Positions 26,745 through 37,400 of a DNA stretch of 64,000 bases are shown here, piece by piece. Under the pieces are notes generated by a model that was not told the DNA's origin, made no database searches, and saw only the letters and a program-made list of their open reading frames with translations. Position 1 is the stretch's first letter. Every line of letters begins with the position of its first letter. The stretch lies in the NCBI RefSeq assembly GCF_028622875.1, contig NZ_CP117709.1, positions 7,381,001-7,445,000 on the forward strand. Direction: 5' to 3'. The stretch comes from Streptomyces sp. MMBL 11-1 (lineage in GTDB: Bacteria > Actinomycetota > Actinomycetes > Streptomycetales > Streptomycetaceae). The position numbers were made by a program, and so were the translations under genes.

Positions 26745-27587
26745 ATGAATACCCGTTCAGCAGCAGCGCAGGGACGCGTCCGGGCCAGGAAAGCCGCGAA
26801 CAGCACCGCGATGGAGGCAGGGGCCCGCGCGGGCTTCGTGGGCCGTGGGGTGATCTACGTCCTCGTGGGCGCCCTCGCCCTGCGGATCGCGCTGTCCGGA
26901 GGCGGTGGGGAACAGGCCGACCGGGGCGGCGCGATCGGCGAGATAGCGGAGAGACCCTTCGGGCAGATCCTGCTGTGGGTGCTGGGCGTCGCCCTGGCGG
27001 GGATGGCGCTCTGGCGGCTCTCCGAGGCACTGTTCGGCGCGGCCGGAGCTGACGGCCGCAAACCCACCAAGCGGGCCATGGCGGCGGGCCGTGCCGTCTT
27101 CTACGGATTCGTCGCCTACTCCGTCCTGTCCTTCGCCGCCGGTGACTCGGGCAGTGGGGGCGGATCGTCGGACCAGCAGTCGAAGGACATCACCGCCAAG
27201 GCGCTCGGCTGGCCCGGAGGCCAGTGGATCGTGGGGATCGCGGGCCTGGGGGTGGCCTGTGCCGGTGTCTGGATCGCGGTCCGAGCCCTCCTGCGGAAGT
27301 ACCACAAACACCTGAAGATGTCCGAGATGTCCAAGCGGGTCCGGCAGGCGGTCGACGTCGCCGGGGTCTTCGGCGGCAGTGTGCGCGGCATCGTGTTCGC
27401 CACGGCGGGCGGGTTCGCGGTGGCCGCCGCGATCAAGCACCGGCCGGACGAGTCCAAGGGCATGGACGACACCCTGCGCTCCTTCACCGACACCCCGGTC
27501 GGCCCGTGGCTCCTGGTGGTCATCGCCCTCGGGCTGGTCGCCTTCGGCGTGTTCTCCTGGTTCAACGCCCGCTACCGCAAGGTCTGA
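26745..27587 (+). CDS. DUF1206 family membrane protein
   Basis: This 280-residue protein has six predicted helices arranged as three repeated two-helix units with the motif ARAGFVGRGVIYVLVGALAL, the hallmark of DUF1206. The function of the family is unknown; members are common in actinobacteria. A glycine/serine-rich loop lies around residue 130. The ATG at 26745 fits. The 3' end overlaps the convergent DUF4383 gene by 16 bases. Confidence 0.85.
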   Translation: MNTRSAAAQGRVRARKAANSTAMEAGARAGFVGRGVIYVLVGALALRIALSGGGGEQADRGGAIGEIAERPFGQILLWVLGVALAGMALWRLSEALFGAAGADGRKPTKRAMAAGRAVFYGFVAYSVLSFAAGDSGSGGGSSDQQSKDITAKALGWPGGQWIVGIAGLGVACAGVWIAVRALLRKYHKHLKMSEMSKRVRQAVDVAGVFGGSVRGIVFATAGGFAVAAAIKHRPDESKGMDDTLRSFTDTPVGPWLLVVIALGLVAFGVFSWFNARYRKV

Positions 27588-28117
27588 GCGCCTCCCCGTC
27601 CGAGCGGTCCGGCCGCCGTCGCACGCCTGCGGGCGGCGGCGGCCTCGCGGTCCGCCTGCCCCGGGTGGCGGCGGCGCCAGTACGGATTGTCGTGCGGCAG
27701 GCCGCCGGTCACTCGTCCGTACATACCGAACGTGAGGATCAGCAGCCCCATCACGAAGCTGAAGACGACGTTCGACATGCCGAAGTCCAGGATGTTGGCG
27801 GGCCGGTCCAGGATGAAGAGATGGCCGAAGCCGCTCAGCAGGAAGAGTGAGCCGACCGTCATGTTCAGACAGGACGCGACGTTTCCGCCCACCGCGGCCC
27901 CGGCGATCAGCAGCCCGCCGACGATCACCGAGATCAGGCTCAGCAGACCGTTGGTCGACAGTCCGGCGATGTGATCGCCGCCGGTGTCGAAGAAGCCCAG
28001 CCGGCTCGTGAAGCCGAGCACGCCGAAGGCCACCAGGATGGCGCCGCAGAGGCCCGCGCCGATCCGGTACACCATCGCCAGCCGGTGATCGACGGGGAGT
28101 TCGTCGCTCAGTTTCAT
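27572..28117 (-). CDS. DUF4383 family membrane protein
   Basis: This 181-residue protein has four helices (residues about 18-36, 58-78, 84-104 and 112-130) and the DUF4383 pattern, with a loop before the second helix and a basic tail containing RRRHPGQADREAAAARRR. Function is unknown. The ATG at 28117 follows AGGAG at six bases. It is divergent from the B12-type MerR regulator with a 122-base gap, so light/B12 control is conceivable but not shown by sequence. Confidence 0.8.
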   Translation of the reverse strand: MKLSDELPVDHRLAMVYRIGAGLCGAILVAFGVLGFTSRLGFFDTGGDHIAGLSTNGLLSLISVIVGGLLIAGAAVGGNVASCLNMTVGSLFLLSGFGHLFILDRPANILDFGMSNVVFSFVMGLLILTFGMYGRVTGGLPHDNPYWRRRHPGQADREAAAARRRATAAGPLGRGGAQTLR

Positions 28118-28239
28118 GGCCGTCTCCTGTCCGTCCTGCCGGGTCGGGGTGAGGACGCGGTGGTGGGTGCGGACATCGCGCGGAACCCCGCTACCTCCAG
28201 CGAACCGCGCGGCGACACAGAGGGCAACATGCGTCGTTA

Positions 28240-29256
28240 TTGCATCGTATGGTGGGATTCATGGACCACCTGATGGGCCCTGTGACCGACGCGGCGATGG
28301 GCCCGGCGGGCCACCGCACCGGTGGACCGCCGCCGGTCGACGCAGGGCTGACCACCGGCGCGGTGGCCCGCCTTCTGGGTGTCGCGCCGACGACGCTGCG
28401 CTCGTGGGACCGCCGCTACGGCATCGGGCCGGCCGCTCGGGAGGACGGCCGGCACCGCCGCTGGACCGGGGCGGACATCGCCGTTCTGCGGAACATGTGC
28501 CGCCTGACGAGCGCGGGCCTGCCGCCGGCCGAGGCCGCTCGTGCCGTCCTGGCGGGACCGCCCCGCGCCCCGGCCGCGCCACGGCCCGGGCGTACCACCC
28601 GGGTCACCGGGGCGGTCGCGCGCGGCAGTGCCCGCCGGGAGTGCCGCGGCCTCGCCCGGGCGGCGCTCCGGCTGGACGCACCGGCCATGGAGGAACTGCT
28701 CGCGGACGTACTCGACCGCTACGGGATGCCGGCCGCCTGGGACGAGGTGATGGTGCCGGCGCTGCACGCGGTGGGCCGCAAGTGGGAGACGGCGGGGGAG
28801 CGGTACATCGAGGTCGAGCACCTGCTGTCCTGGTGCGTCTCCGGCGCGCTGCGCGGTGTCCCGGCCGCGCGGCCCCCCGCCCCCGGCGCGGGCCTCTCCC
28901 TGCTGGCCTGCGCGCCCGGTGAGACCCACACGCTGGCCCTGGAGGCACTCGCCGCGACCCTCACCCAACACGCCCTGCCCGTACGGATGTTCGGCGCCGA
29001 CCTGCCCGTCGAGGCGCTGGAGGAGGCGGTCCGGCGCACCGGACCCGACGCGGTGGTGCTCTGGGCGCAGTCGCACGGCACGGCGAGCCGTTCGCTCGCG
29101 TGCCGGGTGGTGGCGGTCGAGTGGGGTGTACGAGGCGCGCGCAGGCGGCCGGTGGTCTTCACCGCCGGGCCGGGCTGGGCCGGGCGGCAGCCCCCCGGAA
29201 CCCGGCACCCGTCCGGGCTCGCCGACGCGGTGGACGCGCTGAGGGCTGTCCTGTGA
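28240..29256 (+). CDS. MerR-family regulator with cobalamin-binding domain (LitR/CarH-like)
   Basis: This 338-residue protein has a MerR HTH (TTGAVARLLGVAPTTLRSWDRRYG, residues about 35-100), a helical cap with W-x10-EH (resembling the W-x9-EH of CarH) and a B12-binding Rossmann domain starting LLACAPGETHTLALEAL, whose GExH His is the expected cobalt ligand. CarH/LitR proteins repress in the dark and release DNA when light breaks the Co-C bond of adenosylcobalamin. No carotenoid cluster is adjacent; the nearest targets are DUF4383 and DUF1206 membrane genes. The start at 28240 is uncertain, and an ATG at 28252 is also possible. Confidence 0.8.
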   Translation: MHRMVGFMDHLMGPVTDAAMGPAGHRTGGPPPVDAGLTTGAVARLLGVAPTTLRSWDRRYGIGPAAREDGRHRRWTGADIAVLRNMCRLTSAGLPPAEAARAVLAGPPRAPAAPRPGRTTRVTGAVARGSARRECRGLARAALRLDAPAMEELLADVLDRYGMPAAWDEVMVPALHAVGRKWETAGERYIEVEHLLSWCVSGALRGVPAARPPAPGAGLSLLACAPGETHTLALEALAATLTQHALPVRMFGADLPVEALEEAVRRTGPDAVVLWAQSHGTASRSLACRVVAVEWGVRGARRRPVVFTAGPGWAGRQPPGTRHPSGLADAVDALRAVL

Positions 29257-29315
29257 TCGGGGCAGCCCTCAACCGCACGCGGTGCGCGGCGCCCGGGGGC
29301 GGCCGCCCCCGCCGT

Positions 29316-30524
29316 TCACCGTAGCCAGTCCGACAGCCCCGTCAGAAGGCGATCCACGTCGTTGGTGTCGTTGTACGCGCTGAGCCCGACGCGCAGGCCG
29401 CCGCTGTCGCCGAGCCCCAGGTGGCGGGAGGCCTCCAGGGCGTAGAACGAGCCGGCGGGCGCGTGTACCCCGGAGCGGGCGAGGGAGCGGTAGGCGTCCG
29501 CCGCGTCCCGGCCGTCGAAGGTGAGCAGCAGGGTGGGGGTGCGTTCGGCGGCACGGGAGTGGACCGTCACCCCGCCCAGTTCGCCGACCGCCTTCTCGAC
29601 GCTCTCGCGCAGCTCCGTCTCGTGGGCCTCGATCGCCGCGTACGCCGACCGCAGCCGCATCCGGCGTCCGCCCGCCGCGTCGGCGCCGGAGCCCAGGCCC
29701 GCGAGGAAGTCCACCGCCGCGCTGGTCCCCGCCATCGACTCGTAGGGGAGGGTGCCGAGCTCGAAGCGCTCCGGCACGGCGTCGGTGGAGGGCGCCAGCT
29801 TGTCCGGGCGGAGGGTGCCGAGCAGTTCGGGCCTGGCGGCGAGCACCCCGTGGTGGGGCCCGAAGAACTTGTACGGGGAGCAGACGAAGAAGTCCGCCCC
29901 GAGCCGCTCCACGTCCACCGGGTGGTGGGCCGTCAGATGGACCCCGTCCACGTACAGCAGCGCGCCGGCCCGGTGGGCGAGTTCGGCGATGGCCGGGATG
30001 TCGGGCCGGGTGCCGATGAGGTTGGAGGCGCCGGTCACCGCGACCAGCCGGGTCCGTCCGGTGATCTGCGCGCCGACGGCCTCGGCCGGCAGCTCGCCGG
30101 TCGACGGATCGAAGTCGGCCCACCGCACCACCGCCCCCGCCCGCTCGGCGGCGTGCACCCACGGCCGGATGTTGGCATCGTGGTCCAGCCGGCTGACCAC
30201 CACCTCGTCCCCCGGGCTCCAGGCCCTGGAGAGGGTGCGCGAGAAGTCGTACGTGAGCTGGGTGGCGCTGCGGCCGTACACGATCCCGCCCGGGTCCGCG
30301 CCCAGCAGGTCCGCCATCGCCCGCCGGAACCCGCGGACGGTCTCCTCCGCGTTCACCTCCCCGGGGAGGCCGTCGCCCCGGATCGACAGGGGTCCGCTCA
30401 TCACCTCGCCGATCGCGGCGATGACGGTGGCCGGAGTCTGGGTGCCGCCGGGCCCGTCGAAGTGCGCGGTACCGGACCGCAGGGCGGGGAACTGCGCGCG
30501 CACCGCGCGGACGTCGTACGGCAA
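29316..30524 (-). CDS. Class V aminotransferase / cysteine-desulfurase-like PLP enzyme
   Basis: This 402-residue fold-type I PLP enzyme has DGVHLTAHHPVD (PLP-contacting Asp/His) and the lysine motif SPYKFFGPHHG that binds PLP. It belongs to the CsdA/SufS-like or 'cysteine desulfurase-like' subgroup, but no clear catalytic cysteine loop for desulfuration is recognised, so it may be a different transaminase or lyase. TTG at 30524 was chosen because GAGGAG lies six bases upstream; the stretch before it lacks conservation. It is transcribed away from the PTM cluster and need not belong to it. Confidence 0.75.
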   Translation of the reverse strand: MPYDVRAVRAQFPALRSGTAHFDGPGGTQTPATVIAAIGEVMSGPLSIRGDGLPGEVNAEETVRGFRRAMADLLGADPGGIVYGRSATQLTYDFSRTLSRAWSPGDEVVVSRLDHDANIRPWVHAAERAGAVVRWADFDPSTGELPAEAVGAQITGRTRLVAVTGASNLIGTRPDIPAIAELAHRAGALLYVDGVHLTAHHPVDVERLGADFFVCSPYKFFGPHHGVLAARPELLGTLRPDKLAPSTDAVPERFELGTLPYESMAGTSAAVDFLAGLGSGADAAGGRRMRLRSAYAAIEAHETELRESVEKAVGELGGVTVHSRAAERTPTLLLTFDGRDAADAYRSLARSGVHAPAGSFYALEASRHLGLGDSGGLRVGLSAYNDTNDVDRLLTGLSDWLR

Positions 30525-31066
30525 GGGGGCTCCTCGATTCGCTGATGTGCTGCCGGATCTCGCCGTGATCATCGCAGGGCGGGCCCTTAGGTGGAAGGAG
30601 CGGGCTTCGAGGCCTCGGGGGCGCTTTCGTAGGGCTGGTTCCGCGCGGGCGCACCGCTCCCGGCCAGGATGCGCGCCCGGGCGTGAGGCTGGGTATCCGG
30701 GCGCACCGAATTGCGCCGTCCTTAAGCATCGCGATGATCCTACGAAAGAATTTCTCGCACAAATGAACCTCGCCTCGGTTGTGCGATCCCTCTCGCATTC
30801 CCGTGTGGATAAATACGCCGGACCATTTCTGTGAGTCGCTCGTGATTAAAGCCGTGGGAACGGGAAATAGATGATCTGGGCTGATGGGATCGGGGGCATC
30901 AGTCCACGCCACGGCCGAACTTCATCGGGGCCGGGTGTCCAAAAATCGCCAGTTCGGGGCCATGGCTGCCGCCCGGGACTCCTGCCGCTTCCAAGGCTGT
31001 CCTGACCTGCCCTGATGCGGTGCGATGGCATCTCTCCCCGTCGCTGTCACTTGTGGAGGGTCACGG
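30525..31066. other. Intergenic control region ahead of the PTM cluster
   Basis: No gene is seen in this 542-base gap. It is less GC-rich around 30720-30870 and holds a perfect 8-base inverted repeat at 30755-30786. A weaker 10-base inverted match (30624-30633 with 30739-30748) spans 105 bases. The promoter of the PTM operon must lie here or just beyond, but I cannot identify its boxes with confidence. Confidence 0.5.
30755..30786. promoter_or_regulatory. Inverted repeat upstream of the PTM operon
   Basis: TCGCACAA and TTGTGCGA are perfect reverse complements separated by 16 bases. It lies about 280 bases before the first reading frame of the cluster and is a candidate binding site for a cluster-linked or global regulator. 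Confidence 0.45.
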
Positions 31067-31402
31067 ATGGAAAAGCGCGAGCACTCTGCCGATGGCGGAA
31101 TTCGTTCGGTCGCCCTTTCGGTCGGCCGGAAGGGGCGTGCGCGTAATTATCCGGCCCCGTTCCTTCGTGCCGCCACCCTCCCCGTTCTCCTTCTCGCGGC
31201 CGTATCCGCGGGTGTGGCCGGATGGCCGCAGCGGGGAGAGCGGGGGTGGGCCGGTTCGCTTTTCCTGGCCGAGGCCATCGCCCGTCCGTCCCTCCGGGAA
31301 CGGCTGATTCCCTCGCACCCTCTTCCCGCCGCCGGCGAGATCCTCGCCGCCCTCACGCATCCCTGGCGACGTCGACCGGCACGGGACCTCCGGCCGGAAT
31401 GA
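31067..31402 (+). CDS. Small membrane protein at head of PTM operon
   Basis: This 111-residue protein starts at the ATG at 31067, which has an excellent GGAGGG site at six bases. It has a basic N-terminus, one likely transmembrane helix (AATLPVLLLAAVSAGVAGW), a short Gly/Trp-rich part and a basic C-terminus. No family is recognised. It ends 42 bases before the PKS-NRPS start and is probably co-transcribed. Where many PTM clusters carry a sterol-desaturase-like hydroxylase, this protein stands instead. It could be a leader, an export or membrane-association factor, or a chance frame; the good ribosome site favours a real gene. Confidence 0.5.
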   Translation: MEKREHSADGGIRSVALSVGRKGRARNYPAPFLRAATLPVLLLAAVSAGVAGWPQRGERGWAGSLFLAEAIARPSLRERLIPSHPLPAAGEILAALTHPWRRRPARDLRPE

Positions 31403-31444
31403 CCGCCGCCCCCTGACGCTCCACCACGACTTGAGGAGTTCGAC

Positions 31445-34400
31445 ATGGCCGACGCGAACAACCGGGCGTTACGGAACAAGGTGGCGATCATCGGGATGGG
31501 CTGCCGCCTGCCCGGCGGCGCCTCGGACCACCGCACGTACTGGCGCAATCTGGTGGCGGGCAAGGACTGCATCACGCCCACACCGCCCGACCGGTACGAC
31601 GTCCACACGCTCGGCAGCCGGTTCCGCGACAAACCCGGGCGCCTCGTCGGCGGACGCGGTGGATACATCGACGGCTTCGACGAATTCGACCCGGCGTTCT
31701 TCGGCATCAGCCCGCGCGAGGCCGACCACATGGACCCGCAGCAGCGAAAGCTGCTCGAAGTGGCCTGGGAGGCACTGGAGGACGGCGGCCAACGGCCCGC
31801 CGACCTCGCCGGCGGCAACGTCGCCGTCTACGTCGGCGCGTTCACCCTGGACTACAAGATCCTGCAATTCGCCGACCTGGGCTTCACCTCGCTGGCCGCC
31901 CACACCGCGACCGGCACCATGATGACGATGGTCTCGAACCGCATCTCGTACTGCTTCGACTTCCGCGGCCCCAGCCTCTCCATCGACACCGCCTGCAGCT
32001 CCTCGCTGGTCGCCGTCCACCTGGCGTGCCAGGCGCTGAACAACGGCGAGAGCGACCTCGCGCTGGCCGGCGGCACCCTGCTGCACATGGCCCCGCAGTA
32101 CACCGTCGCGGAGACGAAGGGCGGGTTCCTGTCGCCCGAGGGCCGCTCCCGTACGTTCGACGCCGCCGCCGACGGCTACGTACGGGCCGAAGGCGTCGGC
32201 CTGGTCGCGCTGAAGCGGCTGGACGACGCCGTACGGGACGGGGACCGCATCCACGCCGTGATCCTCGGCAGTGGCGTCAACCAGGACGGCCACACCAACG
32301 GCATCACCGTGCCCAACCCCGACGCGCAGGTCGACCTCATCCGACAGGTCTGCGCCGAGGCGGGCATCACCCCCGGGGCGCTCCAGTACATGGAGGCGCA
32401 CGGCACCTCGACCCCGGTCGGCGACCCGATCGAGGCGAACGCCCTGGCCCGCGCGCTGGCCATCGGACGGGCCCCGGGCGCCCGCGCCTACGTCGGCTCC
32501 GTCAAGACGAACATCGGCCACACCGAATCCGCCGCCGGGATCGCCGGGCTCATCAAGACCGTCCTGAGCATCCAGCACCGGACGATCCCGCCCCACATCA
32601 ACCTGGAGAACCTCAACCCCGCCATCGACCCGGCGACCCTGCCCTACGAGATCCCCACCCGGCCCACCGCATGGCCCGAACACGAAGGGCCCGCCCGCGC
32701 CGGGGTGAACAGCTTCGGCTTCGGCGGCACCAACGCCCATGTCGTCCTGGAGGAGGCCCCGATGCCCCCGGCGGACAGCCGCCCCGCCGCCCCCACCGCG
32801 CCGGCCGGGCGACGCTGGAGCATCCTGCCCCTCAGCGCCCGCGACCCCGACGCCCTGGCGGAGATGGCGGCCGGGATCCGGGGCGAGCTGGCGGGCGCCA
32901 ACGGTCCGGCCGTGGCCCTCGACGACCTCGGACACACCCTGGCCCACCGCCGCCAGCACCTCCCCGAGCGGCTGTCCGTCACCTACACCTCGCGCGCCTC
33001 CCTCGACGAGGCCCTGGCCGCCCACGCCCGCGGCGAGGCCCACCCCCGGGTCGTCCACGGCCGCGCCCGGGACGCCGCCGACCGGCGACTGGTCCAGGTC
33101 TTCACCGGCATGGGCCCCCAGTGGTGGGGCATGGGCCGCCAACTCCTGGAGGAGGAGCCAGTATTCCGCGACGCCGTCACCGCGTGCGACCGGGCGCTGC
33201 GGGAGTTCGCCGACTGGTCCCTGATCGAGGAGATGACCGCCGACGAGTCCGTCTCCCGGATGGGGGAGACCTGGCTCGCCCAGCCCGCGAACTTCGCCGT
33301 CCAGGTCGCCCTGGCGGCCCTGTGGCGGTCCCACGGAGTGCGCCCGGACGCCGTGGTCGGCCACAGCACCGGGGAGATCGCCGCCTTCCACGCGGCCGGC
33401 GTCTACTCCCTGCGGGACGCGGCCAGGATCGTCGTGCACCGCAGCCGCCTCCAGCAGACCCTGGCCGGCACCGGCGCCATGCTCGCCGTCAGCCTCTCGG
33501 AGGACGAGGCGGAGCGCCGGGTACGCCCCTACAGTGACCGGGTCTCCATCGCCGCCGTCAACAGCCCCACCGCCATCACGCTGGCCGGGGACGAGGCCGC
33601 GCTGACCCGGCTGGCCGAGGAGCTGCGGGCCGAGCAGCAGTTCGCGAAGTTCCTCACCGTCGAAGTGCCCTACCACAGCGTCGCCATGGAGCGGATCAAG
33701 GACGAACTGCTCACAGCACTGGAGCCGTTGGAGCCGCGCCCGGCCCAGGTGCCGTTGTATCTCACGGGTGTCGAGGGAATGGCCCGGGGCGAGGAACTGG
33801 ACGCCGCGTACTGGTGGAAGAACGTCCGCGAGCGGGTGCGCTTCCGCTCCGCGGTCGACCGCATCGCCGACGACGGCCACCAGGTCTTCCTGGAGATCGG
33901 CCCGCACCCGGTCCTCGGGCACGCGATCCGAGAATGCCTCGACGCGGGCGGGACGACCGGACTCACCCTGCCCTCGATCCGCCGCCGGGAGAACGAGAGC
34001 GAGCGCTTCGCGGCCTCCCTCGGCTCGCTCCACAACCTGGGCGTTCCCATCGACTGGGACCTGCTCCAGCCGGCCGGGCGGCCCGTCACCCTGCCCCGCC
34101 ACCCCTTCCGGCGCGACCGCCACTGGACCGAACCCCGGCCGGTCGCCCAGGTCCGCCTGGGCCACCGCGACCATCCCCTCCTGGGCCGCCGCACCGACCG
34201 TACGGAGCCCACCTGGCAGGCCCGACTGGACACCGAGGACCTGCCGTACCTCGCCGACCACCGTATCCAGGACACCGTGGTCTTCCCCGCCGCCGGCTAT
34301 CTGGAAATGGCCGCCCAGGCCGTCCTGCGGCTCACCGGCGGCACCACCGCCGTCCTCGCCGACATCGATCTGCGCAAGGCCCTCTTCCTGCCCGAGGGCG

Positions 34401-37400
34401 AGGACCGGACCGTGGAGGTGTCGCTCTCCCTGGAGAACGCCGCCTTCACCATCGCCTCCCCGACCGGGGACGACGGGGAGCGGGCCGTCCACGCCGCCGG
34501 GATCGTCCGCGCCGGGCAACGCCGCCGCACCACCCCGCCGCTCGACGCCCCCGCCATCCGGGCCAGGACTCTCCGACGCCTCGAAGGCCCCGACTGCTAT
34601 ACCGCGCTGGCCGCCCTCGGCTACCACTACGGCCCCGCCTTCCAGGCCATCGAGGAGGTCTGGATCGGCGCCGGAGAGGTCCTCGCCCGGATCCGCCCGC
34701 CCCGGGTGATCGGCGACGACGCCGCCGGCCACCACCTCCACCCCGTCCTCCTCGACGCCTGCTTCCAGACCCTGCTGACCCCGCTGATCCTGGACGGATC
34801 CGCACCGGACACCGGGATCAGGCTGCCGCTCTCCCTGGACGAGGTCGCGCTCGAACCCATCGGCGACCAGCCGTTCTGGGCCCACGCCACCCTGCTCCCC
34901 GGCGACGCCGACACCACCCTCGGGAACATCGCCCTGTACGCCGACGACGGAGCGCCGCTCGGCCGCGTCCTCGGCTTCCGCGCCGCCGACGTGGCGAAGG
35001 CGGTCACCGCCGTCGCCCGGACCACGATCGACTCCTGGCTCGCCGAGCCCGTCTGGACCGACTGCCCGCCGCTGCCGGCCGAGGACGCCCGCGCCCTGCC
35101 GCCGGACGTCGACGGCGGTGATGTCGACGACGGTGACGTGAGCGACGGTGACGTACGCGGCGAGCCGACGGGAACCGGCGCCGATCGCCGGCCGGCACCC
35201 GCGACAGCGGCCCGCTACCACGACTGGCTGCTCCTCGCCGACGCCGGGGGCGTCGCGGACGCCTTCGCGGCGCTGGCCGCCACCCGGGGCGAACGCTGCC
35301 GCCTGGTGCGCCGGGGTGCGGCCTACACCGCGTCCGCCGACGGAGCCACGTATACCGTCGACCCCGGGTCCGACGCCGATCTGCGCCGCCTCCTCGCCGA
35401 CCTGGACCGCGACGGGGGCCCCTTCCGGGGACCCGTCCTGCACCTGTGGAACCTCGACGCTCCCGCCCTCGCCGTGTGCGACCGGGCCTCCCTGACCGAC
35501 CACACCGGCGCGGGCGCCTACTCACTGATCGCCCTCGCCCGGCTGCTTCTCGCCCGGGGCGCCGCAGGACGCCTGCACATCGTCACCCGAGGCGCCCAGT
35601 CCGTCCTGCCCGGCGAGGGGCCCGAACCCCTCGGCGCACCCGCCTGGGGCATCGGCCGCGTGCTGCGGCACCAGGAACTGATCGAACACCCCGGCAAACT
35701 GATCGACCTCGACCCCCGGCGGCAGCCGGGCCCCGACGGCGACCGGGCCGAGGCCGAAGCGCTTCTCCGCGAAGTCCTCAGCGACGACGAGGAGGAGATC
35801 GCCCTGCGCGACGGTGGCCGCCGCACCAGCCGCCTCCGCCCCGCCGAGGGCCTGACCCGGCCACTGCCGCCGCGACTGCGGGCGGACGGAAGCTATCTGG
35901 TCACCGGAGCGTTCGGCGCGCTCGGCCGGCTGCTGTGCCGCACCCTCGTACGCCGAGGGGCCCGCCGGATCATCCTGGTCGGGCGCACCCCCGTCCCGGC
36001 CCGGGAGAAGTGGGCCGGCACCGACCCCGTCACCGCCGAGGGCCGGGCCGTGGCATTGCTCCGCGAGCTGGAGGCGCTCGGCGCACAGCCCGTCCTCGCC
36101 ACCCTCGACATCACCGACGAGGACGCCCTGGCCGGCTGGCTCGACACCCACCGGCACAGCGGAGCGCCACCCGTACGCGGGGTGTTCCACCTCGCGGGAC
36201 AGGTCCGCGACACGCTCGTCGCCGATCTGGACCGGGCCGCCTTCGACGCGGTCCACGATCCCAAGACCGTCGGCGCCCACCTCCTGCACCGGCACCTGCG
36301 GCACGAACCCCTCGAACACTTCGTGCTCTTCGCCTCGATCGCCTCCCTGCTGACCACGGCCGGCCAGACCAACTACGCCGCGGGCAACGCCTTCCTGGAC
36401 GCCCTCGCCCACCACCGCCGCGCCCAGGGGCTGCCCGCGCTCAGCCTGGACTGGGGCCCCTGGGCCACCGGAATGATCGAGGAACTCGGTCTGGTCGACC
36501 ACTATCTGCACAGCCGCGGCATGAGCTCGCTCTCCCCGGACGCCGGCATGGCCGTCCTCGAACGGGTCCTCGGCCAGGACCACGCCCAACTGGTCGTCGC
36601 CACCGTCGTCGACTGGCCCGTCTTCCTCGCCTGGTACCCGTCCCCGCCGCGGCTGGTCACCGACCTCGCCGCGTCCGCCGCCCCGCCGGCGGACGCCGCC
36701 TCGGGCAACGGATTCCTCGACACCTTCCGCGCCGCCGACGAGGAGACCCGCCGCGCCCTCGTCGCCGAACGGTTCACCGCGCTCGCCGCCACCGTGCTGC
36801 GCACCGGCACGGACCGTATCGACTCCGCCACCGGACTCGGCGAACTCGGGCTCGACTCGCTCCTCGCGATGGAGCTACGGGCCCGGATCCACGCCGAACT
36901 CGGCGTCGCCCTGCCCGTGGTCGCCCTGCTCAGCGGCACGTCGGCCGGGGAACTCGCCGCCCAGCTCCACGACGGCCTCACCGCCCTGGCCTCGGCCGGC
37001 ACCCCCGACGGGACCCAGGGAGCGGTGGAGCTCCACAGCGACGCACGGCAGTACCCGCTGACGCAGAACCAGAAGGCGCTCTGGTTCCTCAAGCACCTCA
37101 ACCCCGACGGCTACGCGTACAACATCGGCGGAGCGGTCGAGGTGAACGTCACGCTCGAACCGGACCTGATGTTCGAGGCCGTCCGCCGCCTCATCGCCCG
37201 GCACCCCGCGCTCCGCACCAACTTCCTCCTGGTGGACGGGCAGGCCGTGCAGCGGGTCTCCGAGGACGCCGCGACGGACCTCGCCCTCTTCGACGTCCGG
37301 GGCGAGGACTGGGAGTCCATCCACGCCACGATCGTCCAGGAGTACCGCAAGCCCTACGACCTCGCCCACGACCCACTGATCCGCTTCCGGCTCTTCCAGC

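Noticed and set aside
30624..30748. 10-base inverted match over 105 bases ahead of the PTM cluster
   Set aside because: Arms are short and far apart, and such a match is plausible by chance; only the closer 8-base repeat was kept.
31469..35503. 1344-codon frame antisense to the PKS
   Set aside because: A shadow produced by third-position G/C bias in the PKS gene; no domains.
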